NCBI GenBank assembly: GCA_030267965.1
Contig: BRYA01000242.1
Span: forward strand, 9,610 to 73,609
Direction: 5' to 3'
DNA: 64,000 nucleotides
From: Triparma columacea
Taxonomy: Eukaryota > Sar > Bolidophyceae > Parmales > Triparmaceae
In this document: piece by piece, positions 36,070 to 45,391 of the stretch
Position numbering within the stretch: the stretch's first letter is position 1
Layout: each line of letters begins with the position of its first letter
Notes under the pieces: generated by a model
Told to the model about the DNA's origin: nothing
What the model saw: the letters and a program-made list of their open reading frames with translations, nothing else
The model's database searches: none
Made by a program: the position numbers and the translations under genes

Positions 36070-36473
36070 ATGTTACGCCGTGATCCGACTCGCATAGAAC
36101 TAACCGCCAGCAACGTAGACGTGAGTAAACCTTCAATATTGCTCTTCCCTTATCTTTGTAACGTCCCTTAAATGCCTAATCCCCCCCCCTCCCCATTCTC
36201 GATTTCCTACTCCCCTCTTTAAATCCCCCTCCCTCCCTCCCTACCCGTGCCTTTAAATTTCAGGAGTACATGGATTACGTATCACGACCTCCCGCCTCCA
36301 CGTCCGTCAGTACCTCCTCCGTCAACCCTAACAGTAGCTCTGCAGGAGGCACCTCTGCAGGAGGAGCCGGAGGAGCCAGTGGGGATGGGGGAAGTGGAGG
36401 GGGGGAGGGGGGGAGAGGGGGGACGGAGAGGGCGGAGAGGATAGGGGTTGCGGGAGGGGGGACAGGGCGGTGA
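36070..36473 (+). CDS. CDC26: Anaphase-promoting complex subunit CDC26
   Basis: Small subunit of the APC/C ubiquitin ligase; in known complexes its N-terminus threads into the TPR superhelix of APC6/CDC16 and stabilises it. Two exons, 36070-36120 and 36264-36473, join in phase 0, giving 86 residues. The first exon encodes MLRRDPTRIELTASNVD, and the second starts EYMDYV. The MLRRxPTRIEL opening followed by an acidic/aromatic helix start is the hallmark of CDC26 across eukaryotes. The rest is low-complexity Gly/Ser/Glu/Arg, as expected for a disordered tail. The gene is easily missed because the diagnostic part sits in a 51-base exon. The call rests on the N-terminal motif and length. Confidence 0.8.
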
Positions 36474-36682
36474 CGGTGATTTTGTTTTTGGGGGGTTTGG
36501 TGGGGGGGGGGGAAGGGTGAGAGGGAGGTGGAGGGGGGGAGGGGGAGAGTGGAGGAGATGAAATGCGACGAAAGTTCCCATATCTCCTTACTCTCAGCGC
36601 GTGCCACTTTGAATCCCACAGTCATTTGTTTTCATACCTAAAAAAACTCTTTTAATTCACACCCCTATCCTCCTGCACTCCT
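36474..36682. other. Convergent intergenic stretch, G-rich
   Basis: Strongly G-rich on the plus strand with runs of 6-9 G. No gene is seen. Confidence 0.4.
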
Positions 36683-37339
36683 TCACCTCTCTCTCTGAAG
36701 CCAAAGCGGTTGTCTACTCCCTTCAACCCCTGTCTTTCTCCCCCCCGTTCCCTTCCCCGTCTTCTCTAAGTACCCCCACACCCCCCCCCCCGCCGCCACC
36801 ACGCACGCCACAGCGCTGACAGCCCCCATGGGTATCCCCCCCCTTCCCCCCTCCCCCCTACTTTCCTTTGCCCTCCTCGCCCCGGAAGCCCCGAGTTTGA
36901 GGGCCTCGATCTCGGCCTCGCTTAAAGCCTTGGGCATCATGCCGACCTTGTGGTTCCTACCACCATCCCCGACTCTCTGGGACCTGTAAACGCTCGTGGC
37001 TGACAGGTGAGCCACGCTGAGTTCAGACCCGACCGAAGATGCGCCCGAGGGGACCTTGGGGCCGGGGGCGGGGGGGGAGATGTGGGACCTCTTGCTCCTG
37101 TGAACCGCGGTCGCCGACCTGCTGGCGTTGCTGGTCCCTACCATCTCCAAGTTAGCGAGCCTAGCCCGAGGGGCCTTTAGGCTCAGGGATTGGGGGGAGG
37201 TGGCGGGGGAGGGGGAGGACTTTGAAACGCGGAGGGACCGCTGGAGCTCGAGACGGGAGGCTCGGGTGGTCTGGAGGTTGGAAGAGGAGGAGAAGCAACG
37301 GGCGATTCTTGGTAGGGTGGTCAGGCGGAGGGGGAGCAT
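36683..37339 (-). CDS. Hypothetical small membrane protein with likely mitochondrial presequence
   Basis: Not recognised. The chosen start, 37339, gives 218 residues beginning MLPLRLTTLPRIARCFSSSS, an Arg/Ser-rich amphipathic presequence with an RCFSS-like cleavage area typical of mitochondrial import. An upstream in-frame Met (37450) would bury this signal behind 37 residues and is less likely. The middle is Ser/Arg-rich with SRSATAVHRSKRSH and SATSVYRSQRVGDGG, two loosely similar segments. One membrane span (about 168-185, GAVSAVACVVAAGGGVWGYL) lies near the C-terminus. A small inner-membrane protein, perhaps a lineage-specific respiratory-complex or MICOS-type subunit, is possible but unproven. 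The plus-strand ORF at 37128-37412 is its shadow. Confidence 0.6.
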   Translation of the reverse strand: MLPLRLTTLPRIARCFSSSSNLQTTRASRLELQRSLRVSKSSPSPATSPQSLSLKAPRARLANLEMVGTSNASRSATAVHRSKRSHISPPAPGPKVPSGASSVGSELSVAHLSATSVYRSQRVGDGGRNHKVGMMPKALSEAEIEALKLGASGARRAKESRGEGGRGGIPMGAVSAVACVVAAGGGVWGYLEKTGKGTGGRKTGVEGSRQPLWLQRER

Positions 37340-37689
37340 CACGCTTAACGTTGGATTTTTAGGGGGACAGGGTGCGGACAATGAGAGGTTTAGAGAGGCC
37401 TGGGGGGGATGAGAGTTAGTTCGGACGGAGAGAGAAGGAAGAATGGGCAACTAGCCGGTGATAAAGGAGGGGAGGCTTTGAATTTATGGACTGAGTGAGT
37501 GATAGACAGGTGATACAGGGAACGGTAATAGTGATATTGAGAAGATCAAAGAGGTCGGAAGGTGGAGGAATTCAAGTTTGTTAAACTTACAGCGTTTTTT
37601 GTGGGTGTTTGGGATGTGGGGCAAGGTGGGGGATCGAGGAAGGAATGAATTTCCCCATTTTTTGGGGTTTTGGGATTATTATAGGCGTT
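37340..37689. other. Intergenic stretch
   Basis: No convincing gene. It holds the upstream region of the minus-strand small membrane protein. Confidence 0.4.
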
Positions 37690-37923
37690 AGATACTTTTT
37701 ACGACCGACATAACTCTTCAAAATACAAAATACAAACAACGACACTACTACCTACACCATTTCCAAACGCATTGTAGTTTGAGCTCAAATTTGGACCCCA
37801 ACAAAACAACATCGCCCAAATCCCTAACTTTCATTCTCCTCCTCTCTATCCGAGCATTTACGCCATATCTTAGCTCAAGCGCTATCAGTACTACCACTTT
37901 CATCCTCCCCAAATCTTCCCAAA
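37690..37923 (+). promoter_or_regulatory. Upstream block type A, copy 2
   Basis: It shares ACAAAACAACATCGCCCAAA, TCCCTAACTTTCA, a CATT(T/C)ACGCCATA segment and AGCGCTATCA with the blocks before the LRR_5 genes at 39401 and 26914. No TATA box is certain. Confidence 0.75.
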
Positions 37924-38964
37924 ATGCCCAAATCAGCAGTATACTCTGGCAAAGAGAGATTCCAATATGATCGTGAACTCACAGAGGTGACTTTTGCAAA
38001 GGGAGTGACGTCGATTGGGGAATGGGCCTTCCACGGATGCTCCTCCCTCGCAGCCATCACAATCCCGGACTCTGTGACGACGATCGGCGATTACGCCTTC
38101 ATGGGATGCTCCTCCCTCACGGCCATCACCATCCCGGACTCAGTTATGGACATTGGCAATTCCGCCTTCTCTGATTGCTCCTCCCTCACAGCCATCACAA
38201 TCCCGGACTCTGTGACGACGATTGGCGAACGCGTCTTCGCAGGATGCTCCTCCCTCACGGCCATTACCATCCCTGACGGAGTGACGTCGATTGGCTATGG
38301 CGCCTTCGAGGGATGCTCCTCCCTCACGGCCATCACAATCCCGGACGGAGTGACGAATATTGGCAATATCGCCTTCAGGGAATGCTCCTCCCTCGCAGCC
38401 ATCACAATCCCGGATGGAGTGACGACGATTAGCAATAGCGCCTTCCGGGGATGCTCCTCCCTCGCAGCCATCACAATCCCGGACTCTGTGACGACGATTG
38501 GCAATGACGCCTTCACAGGATGCTCCTCCCTCATAGCCATCACAATCCCGGACTCAGTGACCACGCTTCCTTATTGCGCCTTCTACGGATGCTCCTCCCT
38601 CGCAGCTATCACACTCCCAGACTCAGTGACAACGATTAGTAATAGCGCCTTCGTCGGATGCGTAGCCCTGACGATATTCAGTTTATCTCCTGCCGTCTAC
38701 ATCGGTGATGACTGCTTCCTTCACTGCACTGCCCTAATCTCTGCAGCTGCCTCACAAAATATGTCCACTGTCGAGGACCTCCTCCATTCTAGGTGGCACC
38801 GCATACTCTCACGCGTCACCGTTCTGACCTGCCTCAAGATACTCTTTACTGACCAAAAAAAGAGGAAGCGAGAGGACGGAGATGAAGCGCAAACACTTGG
38901 GGTAACTGCGGTACGTAAGAGGCTCCCGAAGGTTATGTGGAGAGTTATTCTGGAATTTCTGTAA
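37924..38964 (+). CDS. LRR_5 (BspA-like) repeat protein, 10 repeats
   Basis: Single exon, 346 residues, starting at the MPKSAVYSGKERF cap. Ten 23-residue repeats include several with DSVTTIG instead of DGVTTIG. The tail differs from the members with HYRWHRN: here it is LLHSRWHRILSRVTVLTCLK, a shortened linker, then KKRKREDGDEAQTLGV and RKRLPKVMWRVILEFL. The same tail variant is found in the next gene, so the two form a subgroup. This copy and the next are tandem duplicates that share upstream and downstream DNA. No targeting signal except a Lys/Arg patch (QKKRKR) is seen. Confidence 0.83.
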   Translation: MPKSAVYSGKERFQYDRELTEVTFAKGVTSIGEWAFHGCSSLAAITIPDSVTTIGDYAFMGCSSLTAITIPDSVMDIGNSAFSDCSSLTAITIPDSVTTIGERVFAGCSSLTAITIPDGVTSIGYGAFEGCSSLTAITIPDGVTNIGNIAFRECSSLAAITIPDGVTTISNSAFRGCSSLAAITIPDSVTTIGNDAFTGCSSLIAITIPDSVTTLPYCAFYGCSSLAAITLPDSVTTISNSAFVGCVALTIFSLSPAVYIGDDCFLHCTALISAAASQNMSTVEDLLHSRWHRILSRVTVLTCLKILFTDQKKRKREDGDEAQTLGVTAVRKRLPKVMWRVILEFL

Positions 38965-39174
38965 CTCTAAAATCAATGTTGAACAATGTAGGCAAGAAAT
39001 GTGTCATAGTCTTTAGCTCTTTTCAGAAGCGACATGCTCATGCTGCTCCCTGAGCTATTTTATATTTTAGAGTAGCGCTTACAAGTAGAGGAAAAATGAG
39101 GAAAACCGAGGAAAAGAGGCTTGGGTGGGAGATTTGACAGAATTTGGCAACAAAACTGCATAAACACTTCATTA
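38965..39174. other. Spacer between tandem LRR_5 copies
   Basis: No gene is seen. The first 35 bases after the stop resemble those after the paralogue's stop at 40579. Confidence 0.5.
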
Positions 39175-39400
39175 TACACTTTAGCTACGTTTCACAACCA
39201 ACCTAACTCTTCACAATACCAACAACGACAATAATACCTACACCATAACCAAACCATATTACAGGCTTTAGCTAAATTTGGTCCCCAACAAAACAACATC
39301 GCCCAAATCCCTAACTTTCAATCCCCTCCTCTCCATCTAAGCATTCACGCCATACCCTAGCTTGAGCGCTATCACTACTGCCACATTCATCTTCTCCGAG
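39175..39400 (+). promoter_or_regulatory. Upstream block type A, copy 3
   Basis: It aligns with 37690-37923 on the same strand and with 26915-27120 reversed. The common core is the ACAAAACAACATCGCCCAAA box and the pyrimidine-rich segment after it. Confidence 0.75.
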
Positions 39401-40579
39401 ATGCCCAGCTCAGCAGTGTACTCTGGGGTAGAGAGCTTCTTTGAAGATCGTGAACTCACAGAGGTGACTTTTGCAAAGGGAGTGACGACGATTGACGAGG
39501 GCGCCTTCCAAGGATGCTCCTCCCTCACGGCCATCACCATCCCTGACGGAGTGACGTCGATTGGCCATGGCGCCTTCTGTGGATGCTCCTCCCTCAGGGC
39601 CATCACCATCCCAAACGGAGTGACGACAATTGGCCATGGCGCCTTCTCTGGATGCTCCTCCCTCACGGCCATCACCATCTCGGACGGAGTGACGAAGATT
39701 GGCAATAGTGCCTTCAGCGGATGCTCCTCCCTCGCAGCCATCACAATCCCGGACGGAGTGACGAAGATTGGAGAATTCGCCTTCAACAAATGCTCCTCCC
39801 TCGCAGCCATCACAATCCCGGACGGAGTGACGACGATTGGCAATAGTGCCTTCAGCGGATGCTCCTCCCTCGCAGCCATCACAATCCCGGACGGAGTGAC
39901 GACGGTTGGCGATCACGCCTTCTACCAATGCTCCTCCCTCGCAGCCATCACAATCCCGGACGGAGTGACGTCGATTGGCCTTGGCGCCTTCTACGGATGC
40001 TCCTCCCTCACGGCCATCACAATCCCAGACGGAGTGACGACGATTAGCAATGGCGCCTTCAACAGATGCTCCTCCCTCACGTCCATCACCATCCCGGACG
40101 GAGTGACGTCGATTGGCAATTACACTTTCTCTGAATGCTCCTCCCTCACGTCCATCACCATCCCGGACGGAGTGACGTCGATTGGCAATTACACTTTCTC
40201 TGAATGCTCCTCCCTCGCAGCCATCACAATCCCGGACTCAGTGAAGTCGATTGGCGCTGCCGCCTTCAGGGGTTGCTCCGACCTAACGAAACTCAGTCTA
40301 TCTCCTGCCGTTTCCATCGGTCAAAACTGCTTCTCAAACTGCACTGCCCTAATCTCTGCAGCTGCCGATCAAAATATGCTGACTGTCGAGGCCCTTCTCC
40401 ATTCTAGGTGGCACGGCATACGTGAACGCGTCGCCGTTCTCTCCTGCCTCAAGGCACTCTTTACTGACCAAAAAAAGAGGAAGCGACTGGACGGAGATAA
40501 AGCGCAAACACTTGGGGTAACTGCCGTACGTAAGAGGCTCCCGAAGGTTATGTGGAGAGTTATTCTGGAATTTCTGTAA
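39401..40579 (+). CDS. LRR_5 (BspA-like) repeat protein, 12 repeats
   Basis: Single exon, 392 residues from the MPSSAVYSGVESF cap; a Met 13 codons earlier (39362) is also in frame. Twelve 23-residue repeats are present. Two adjacent ones, at 40076-40144 and 40145-40213, are identical over 69 bases, showing very recent unit gain. The tail is the short variant (LLHSRWHGIRERVAVLSCLK, KKRKRLDGDKAQTLGV, RKRLPKVMWRVILEFL) shared with the gene at 37924. The cap, however, matches that of the gene at 25841-26914, so this copy mixes features of two subgroups, which suggests recombination among family members. Confidence 0.83.
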   Translation: MPSSAVYSGVESFFEDRELTEVTFAKGVTTIDEGAFQGCSSLTAITIPDGVTSIGHGAFCGCSSLRAITIPNGVTTIGHGAFSGCSSLTAITISDGVTKIGNSAFSGCSSLAAITIPDGVTKIGEFAFNKCSSLAAITIPDGVTTIGNSAFSGCSSLAAITIPDGVTTVGDHAFYQCSSLAAITIPDGVTSIGLGAFYGCSSLTAITIPDGVTTISNGAFNRCSSLTSITIPDGVTSIGNYTFSECSSLTSITIPDGVTSIGNYTFSECSSLAAITIPDSVKSIGAAAFRGCSDLTKLSLSPAVSIGQNCFSNCTALISAAADQNMLTVEALLHSRWHGIRERVAVLSCLKALFTDQKKRKRLDGDKAQTLGVTAVRKRLPKVMWRVILEFL

Positions 40580-40892
40580 CTCTAAAGTCACTGTTGAACG
40601 GCATGCAGAAGGGTCCCGCAAATAACGAACAACGCTTTCTTTTTCCATTTACGAACAAACGTTTTCTTTTTTGGGAGGCTCAAAAGGGAAATTCTTTTTG
40701 GGAAACTCTTTTTGTCTCATTTGCACAGGGTAAGTGTATTGTCATTACCACAAACATCAGCAACTAATGGGCTATTATGCGCTTTAAATTCACTCGGCAG
40801 TTCACGTTCAAAATAATGAATACATCTAGTCCAACCCGAAAAAAGAATTTATTTCATATCGACATACCCATCAACCCTACCCCGTCCGTTTT
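40580..40892. other. Intergenic stretch
   Basis: No gene is seen. It is T- and A-rich, with an imperfect short repeat around TTTTCTTTTT(G)GGA at 40662-40712. Confidence 0.4.
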
Positions 40893-41849
40893 CTAATCCC
40901 ATTCCCCCCCCCCCCTTTCCCTGTCCCTTCTCAGCGCCTCCTGTTCGTAAATCCTTCTCTTAGCAAGTCCTCTAATCCCCCCCTCCTCCCCTTCCTCTAT
41001 GCTACCTAAACCAGTCTCAAGTAAAACCCTAACGACACCTACGCAACGTGAACCGCAGTTGAACAAATCACTACACATTGAACGGATCCATGAGCGGGAG
41101 CTGACTTCTGACCTGTAATATCTTATTAAGAAAATCCAACCTATGTTCAGGTTATGGGGAGTCCATGCGGTCGCCGAAGAACGGGAGGTTATATCCGCAA
41201 CCTTAAGGTAGGTTATATCCTGTCTATTTTGTTTTGTATGAGTTTCGCGGAGTCTGATTTCATCAGTTGTTTTCATGTGTTTATTTGAATTACCAATGGG
41301 AGTACGTGTGTTCGACCCTGTGTCATACTTAGATGTTTGCTCTACGTCGGTTTGAGTGTTGGGGGCTGCTTGAATGTCGGAGGGATTGTCTGAACCCTCG
41401 ATATGACACTCGAGTACGTATCTGAGTAATACTGAGGGATGGCAGGTGTGGTTTAGATGGTATGAGAATGGGGTGTTGACGGGTGTGTGTTGTTGTGCAG
41501 ATGTTGGAGAGCTGGTTTTCATGAGAGTGCGTGTTGATGTGATTGCGTGTTGATGTGAGTGAGTTTTGATGTGAGTTAATGTGAGTGTTAATAGTGACAT
41601 GATAGTGAACAATAAGTGAACAACAGTGATCAATAGAAGTATTAAACCAAGCAAACACGAAGCATTACCAACATACAGGCACATACAGGCATATACAGGG
41701 ACAATGTAATCCCTCAATCCCGGGCCTTAAATTGTTTGGACTACATTTTCCACTCACCTATCTAATGGAGTACTCTGGATAACACGCAAACTTGGGGGGA
41801 GGAGCATTAGAGCTGTTGTTAGTAGAACGTCTATGTCGTGTGTGTTCAT
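40893..41849 (-). CDS. Candidate small two-exon protein, unknown
   Basis: Proposed exons 41849-41758 and 41112-40893 join with matching phase 2 (AG|GTGAGT to TTACAG|G), giving 103 residues. The product starts MNTHDIDVLLTTALMLLPPS, has a central Cys-containing stretch (CSDLFNCGSRC) and ends in a basic helix (GLAKRRIYEQEALRRDRERGG). The intron would be 645 bases, much longer than others here, and it contains an open frame of its own with simple TGTGAG repeats, so the model is weak. Alternatively the second part is the end of a longer unspliced ORF (41717-40893). No family is recognised. Confidence 0.3.
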
Positions 41850-42099
41850 TTGGGAGTAAGAATTGGACTTAAGAATTGGTAAAAGTTGGTTTTTGGGTTC
41901 TTCCTTTTCTGTCCTTTTTCTTTTCTTTTTCAGGGTTATTTTTGGTAGTTGCGACAGTAGGGGGACACCGAGAAAGTGCCGTTGGATTTCTACCGATGAT
42001 CTTAAAACGTTACCACAACACGTCAACAGCGAAACGACGAAAATTGTCATTCAAGTGAAATCCCTAAAACAATTTTGCGAAATGGGTTGGGCAAAAATA
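41850..42099. other. Intergenic stretch
   Basis: No supported gene. Small ORFs on both strands have no recognised features. Confidence 0.4.
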
Positions 42100-42555
42100 A
42101 AATATAGCTTTCAAATAGGTAAGGCGGACAACAATGGCAACGATAACACTTGTTAGGCTTTAACCACTTGTTATTTGTCGTATTGTTGATTTTTATCTCC
42201 TATTCACGTCCAAGTTCAAGTTATTTCCACTCTTCAATTCGTGGTCGACTGACTGAGTGTCCATGGGTTTGGATTTTTCGTCTCATAGACTAGATAATAC
42301 TACTTTTGACCATATTTGCGATACTGTTAGTATCATATTGGGGCTGCTATTGGGTAGATAACCGCCATTGACGCCACAATGACGCATCCTTGAGAGTCTC
42401 ACCATCCCTCTCCCTCGTTCTTTGTCAATCACAACCACACTAACCCTCCTGAGCCCGTCAATAATGTAGGAATTCGCAGATAATCAGTTTAAAATAGTTT
42501 GGACTTGCTTCGACTGTTACCGAAAAGACAGGTGAAAAGATCCTCCCAACCCAAA
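42100..42555 (+). promoter_or_regulatory. Upstream block type B, copy 2
   Basis: It aligns with the reverse complement of 22940-23420 for about 450 bases up to the ATG. Shared landmarks include the CCTATTCACGTCCAA segment, GATAATACTACTTT, GCGATACTGTTAGTA-like sequence, the TCTCACCATCCCTCTCCCT segment and TTACCGAAAAGACAGGTGAA. Confidence 0.75.
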
Positions 42556-44253
42556 ATGCCCCAATCAGCAGTATACTATGGCACAGGGAGCTTCAGAGGC
42601 AATCGTGAACTCACAGAAGTGACTTTTGCACAAAGAGTGACATCGATTAGCAGAAGCGCCTTCTACGAATGCTCCTCCCTCACGGCCATCACCATCCCGG
42701 ACGGAGTGACAACAATTGGCGAATTCGCCTTCTACGGATGCTCCTCCCTCACGGTCATCACCATCCCGGACGGAGTGACGACAATTGGCAATGGCGCCTT
42801 CGAGAAATGCTCCTCCCTCGCTGCCATCACAATCCCGGACGGAGTGACGAAGATTGGCGAACTCGCCTTCAGAGAATGCTCCTCCCTCACGGCCATCACG
42901 ATCCCAGACGGAGTGACAACGATTGGCAGAAGCGCCTTCTCTGGATGCTCCTCTCTCATGGCAATCACAATCCCAGACGGAGTGACGATGATTGGCAATC
43001 ACGCCTTCAATAAGTGCGCCTCCCTCACGGTCATGACCATCCCGGACGAAGTGACAACAATTGGCGTTGCCGCCTTCAGAGAATGCTCCTCCCTCACGGC
43101 CATCAATATCCCGGACGGAGTGACGTCGATTGGAAATTGCGTCTTCTTCAGATGCTCCTCCCTCACGGCCATCACCATCTCAGAAGGAGTGACGACAATT
43201 GGCGAAGGCGCCTTCTCCGGATGTTCCTCCCTCACGGCCATCACAATCCCGGACTCAGTGGAGATGATTGACAAGCAAGCCTTCTTCAGATGCTCCTCCC
43301 TTACGGCCATCACAATCCCGGATGGTGTGACGACAATTGGCGAATGCGCCTTCGTACAATGCTCCTCCCTCACGGCAATCACCATCCCGGGCGGAGTGAC
43401 AAAGATTGACCTTAAGACCTTCAGTGAATGTTCCTCCCTTGCAGCCATCACAATCCCGGACGGAGTTACGTCGATTGGCAAACACGCCTTCTACGGATGC
43501 TCCTCCCTAGCAGCAATCACAATCCCGGACGGAGTGATGTCAATTGGCGGTGGCGCCTTCTGGAGTTGCTCCTCCCTCGCAGTCATCACAATCCCGGACG
43601 GAGTGACGTCGATTGGCGATCACGCCTTCGCTAGATGCTCCTCCCTCGCAGCCATCACAATTCCGGACGCAGTGATAACAATTGGCACTGGCGCCTTCTA
43701 CGAATGCTCCTCCCTCACGGACATCACCATCCCGGACGGAGTGACGAGGATTGACGCATATACCTTCTACGGATGCTCCTCCCTCACGGCCATCACCATC
43801 CCGGGCGGAGTGACGATAATTGGCAAGTGGGCCTTCCAAGGATGCTCCTCCCTCACGGCCATCACAATCCCGGACGGAGTGACAGAGATTGGCAATGAAG
43901 CCTTCAGAGATTGCGCCGCCCTGATGAAGCTGAGTTTATCCCCTGCCATCTCCATCGAATCTGGCGCTTTCATGAATTGCACCGCCTTGATCGCTGCCGC
44001 TGCCGACAAAAACATGCTGACTGTCTCGGACCTTCTCCATTATAGGTGGCACCGCAATATCGCTGTGATTGAACGCGTCAACGCTCTTCTGTGCCTCAAG
44101 GGAACCTGGGATCACGTGGAGAACCCACCGAGGAGATCGGCTAGGCTGAAGCGGAAGCGAACTGACGGAGTTGACGCCCCAGCGCTAAGGGTAACTCCGG
44201 CACGTGAGAAGATGCCGAAGGTCTTGTGGAGAGTTATTCTGGAGTTTCTGTAA
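42556..44253 (+). CDS. LRR_5 (BspA-like) repeat protein, 19 repeats
   Basis: Single exon, 565 residues, starting at the MPQSAVYYGTGSF cap. An upstream in-frame Met at 42499 lies inside DNA conserved with the non-coding block before 22939, so the later start is preferred. Nineteen 23-residue repeats are followed by the long tail (LLHYRWHRNIAVIERVNALL, CLKGTWDHVENPP, RRSARLKRKRTDGVDAPAL, REKMPKVLWRVILEFL). RRSARLKRKR looks like a nuclear localisation signal. With the gene at 21032-22939 it forms the type B upstream pair, about 20 kb apart and inverted. The antisense open frames with VTPSGIVMAVREEHP repeats are an effect of the repeat codons. Confidence 0.84.
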   Translation: MPQSAVYYGTGSFRGNRELTEVTFAQRVTSISRSAFYECSSLTAITIPDGVTTIGEFAFYGCSSLTVITIPDGVTTIGNGAFEKCSSLAAITIPDGVTKIGELAFRECSSLTAITIPDGVTTIGRSAFSGCSSLMAITIPDGVTMIGNHAFNKCASLTVMTIPDEVTTIGVAAFRECSSLTAINIPDGVTSIGNCVFFRCSSLTAITISEGVTTIGEGAFSGCSSLTAITIPDSVEMIDKQAFFRCSSLTAITIPDGVTTIGECAFVQCSSLTAITIPGGVTKIDLKTFSECSSLAAITIPDGVTSIGKHAFYGCSSLAAITIPDGVMSIGGGAFWSCSSLAVITIPDGVTSIGDHAFARCSSLAAITIPDAVITIGTGAFYECSSLTDITIPDGVTRIDAYTFYGCSSLTAITIPGGVTIIGKWAFQGCSSLTAITIPDGVTEIGNEAFRDCAALMKLSLSPAISIESGAFMNCTALIAAAADKNMLTVSDLLHYRWHRNIAVIERVNALLCLKGTWDHVENPPRRSARLKRKRTDGVDAPALRVTPAREKMPKVLWRVILEFL

Positions 44254-44356
44254 CGACGTTGTTGTTAGTATAGTCAGACATGAATGAAACAATCGGGACC
44301 TGAATAAATTTGTTTGCAATTTTAGTGAAAAACCCTTCTCTACTCAACCTAAATTC
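44254..44356. other. Convergent spacer
   Basis: The 3' ends of two convergent genes face each other here. Nothing else is seen. Confidence 0.4.
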
Positions 44357-45391
44357 CTACCCCCTCCTACTCTTCTCCTCCGGTTCAACATCACTGTTCA
44401 TAAACTCGTCGAAACCCCCCCATACCTTCCTCCCCCTCTCCCCGCTCTCATAAACCTTTCCCTTCCATCCAGCTTTCCTTCCTCTTTTACTATCATTCTC
44501 ATCATCAAAAACCGGCATCCCAAATTCCCCCTTCCCATTAAACCACCCACTCTCAACCGCAGCTTTACATATCTCTTCCCTAGTCATCGGTGGTTTCCTA
44601 TCATCGTTACAAATCCTAACCTTCTTCCCCCCCGTACTTTCCTCTAGTATATCACAGAGCATTCTAGCAACGTCTGAATAATGTACTAAATTTACATACC
44701 CGTCTCTCCCACCTTTAACAACACCTACGGATAACCAGTACCTATGCGCACCTTTAGTAAGGGTGTATAACCCGGAACACCTAACAACTGTTGAACGTGG
44801 GGAGGGGTCGGTTAATACACATAGTTCACCTTGATATATACGATTCTGTCTCGGTGTTAATGTCTCGGGTTTAGGTAGTGGTGTTGTAGGTGTAATGGGT
44901 TTGGATACTTCAAGGGTATCTGGGTATACACCAGCTGAGGATACAAGTATGAACTTGGAGGATGAGGTTGATAATGCGGTTGAAGTTGCGGTGGGGTAAC
45001 TAGGGAATGCTGACGGGGGAGAGAGGAAGAGACAGTCTCCGTGGATGAGGGGGTTGGTTGGGTTGTAGTGGGCGATTTTTACAGTACGGTTGTCGAGGGT
45101 TTTTAGTGTGATGGAGGGGGGGGATGAAGGGGATGAAGGGGATGAGGAGGTGTGCGTTTGTATATCAGTTATGCCTTGATATGATGCTTGGATTGTAGAC
45201 TGTAAAGCGTCCCATGAGGAGTTAGTTGGTCCAGTATAGCATGTTATATCGTCATATTTGGATGGGAGGATTGGTAGAAGGTATGAACCTAGTGTAGATG
45301 ATGCGCCTATGATTGTTATAGCTAATTGGAACGTTGGTTTAAGGAGTATAAGGAGGATGATGGCAATGAGAGGGGGGGATGATGGAGACAT
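44357..45391 (-). CDS. Extended-SDR / NAD(P)-epimerase-like protein
   Basis: Single exon, 344 residues from Met at 45391, which is the first true ATG; the longer frame to 45517 begins at a TTG codon. The N-terminus is a hydrophobic anchor (LIAIILLILLKPTFQLA) running straight into a Rossmann-type beta-alpha start, ITIIGASSTLGSYLLPIL. The usual GxxGxxG is replaced by GASSTLGS. LVSSAGVYP matches the epimerase strand with its catalytic Ser area, but the YxxxK is unclear (IYQGELCVL, Tyr with no Lys at +4). VRCSGLYTL and NLVHYSDVARMLCDIL are typical late strands and helices of the NAD-dependent epimerase family, and YESGERGRKVWGGFDEFM matches its C-terminus. It probably binds NAD(P); catalytic activity is uncertain. 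Confidence 0.7.
   Translation of the reverse strand: MSPSSPPLIAIILLILLKPTFQLAITIIGASSTLGSYLLPILPSKYDDITCYTGPTNSSWDALQSTIQASYQGITDIQTHTSSSPSSPSSPPSITLKTLDNRTVKIAHYNPTNPLIHGDCLFLSPPSAFPSYPTATSTALSTSSSKFILVSSAGVYPDTLEVSKPITPTTPLPKPETLTPRQNRIYQGELCVLTDPSPRSTVVRCSGLYTLTKGAHRYWLSVGVVKGGRDGYVNLVHYSDVARMLCDILEESTGGKKVRICNDDRKPPMTREEICKAAVESGWFNGKGEFGMPVFDDENDSKRGRKAGWKGKVYESGERGRKVWGGFDEFMNSDVEPEEKSRRG

Noticed and set aside
36275..36625. Pro-rich minus-strand ORFs opposite CDC26
   Set aside because: They come from the complement of G-rich low-complexity sequence.
41863..42156. Plus-strand 97-codon ORF
   Set aside because: It has no recognised motif, it starts in a low-complexity region, and it runs into the upstream block conserved with non-coding DNA at 23400.
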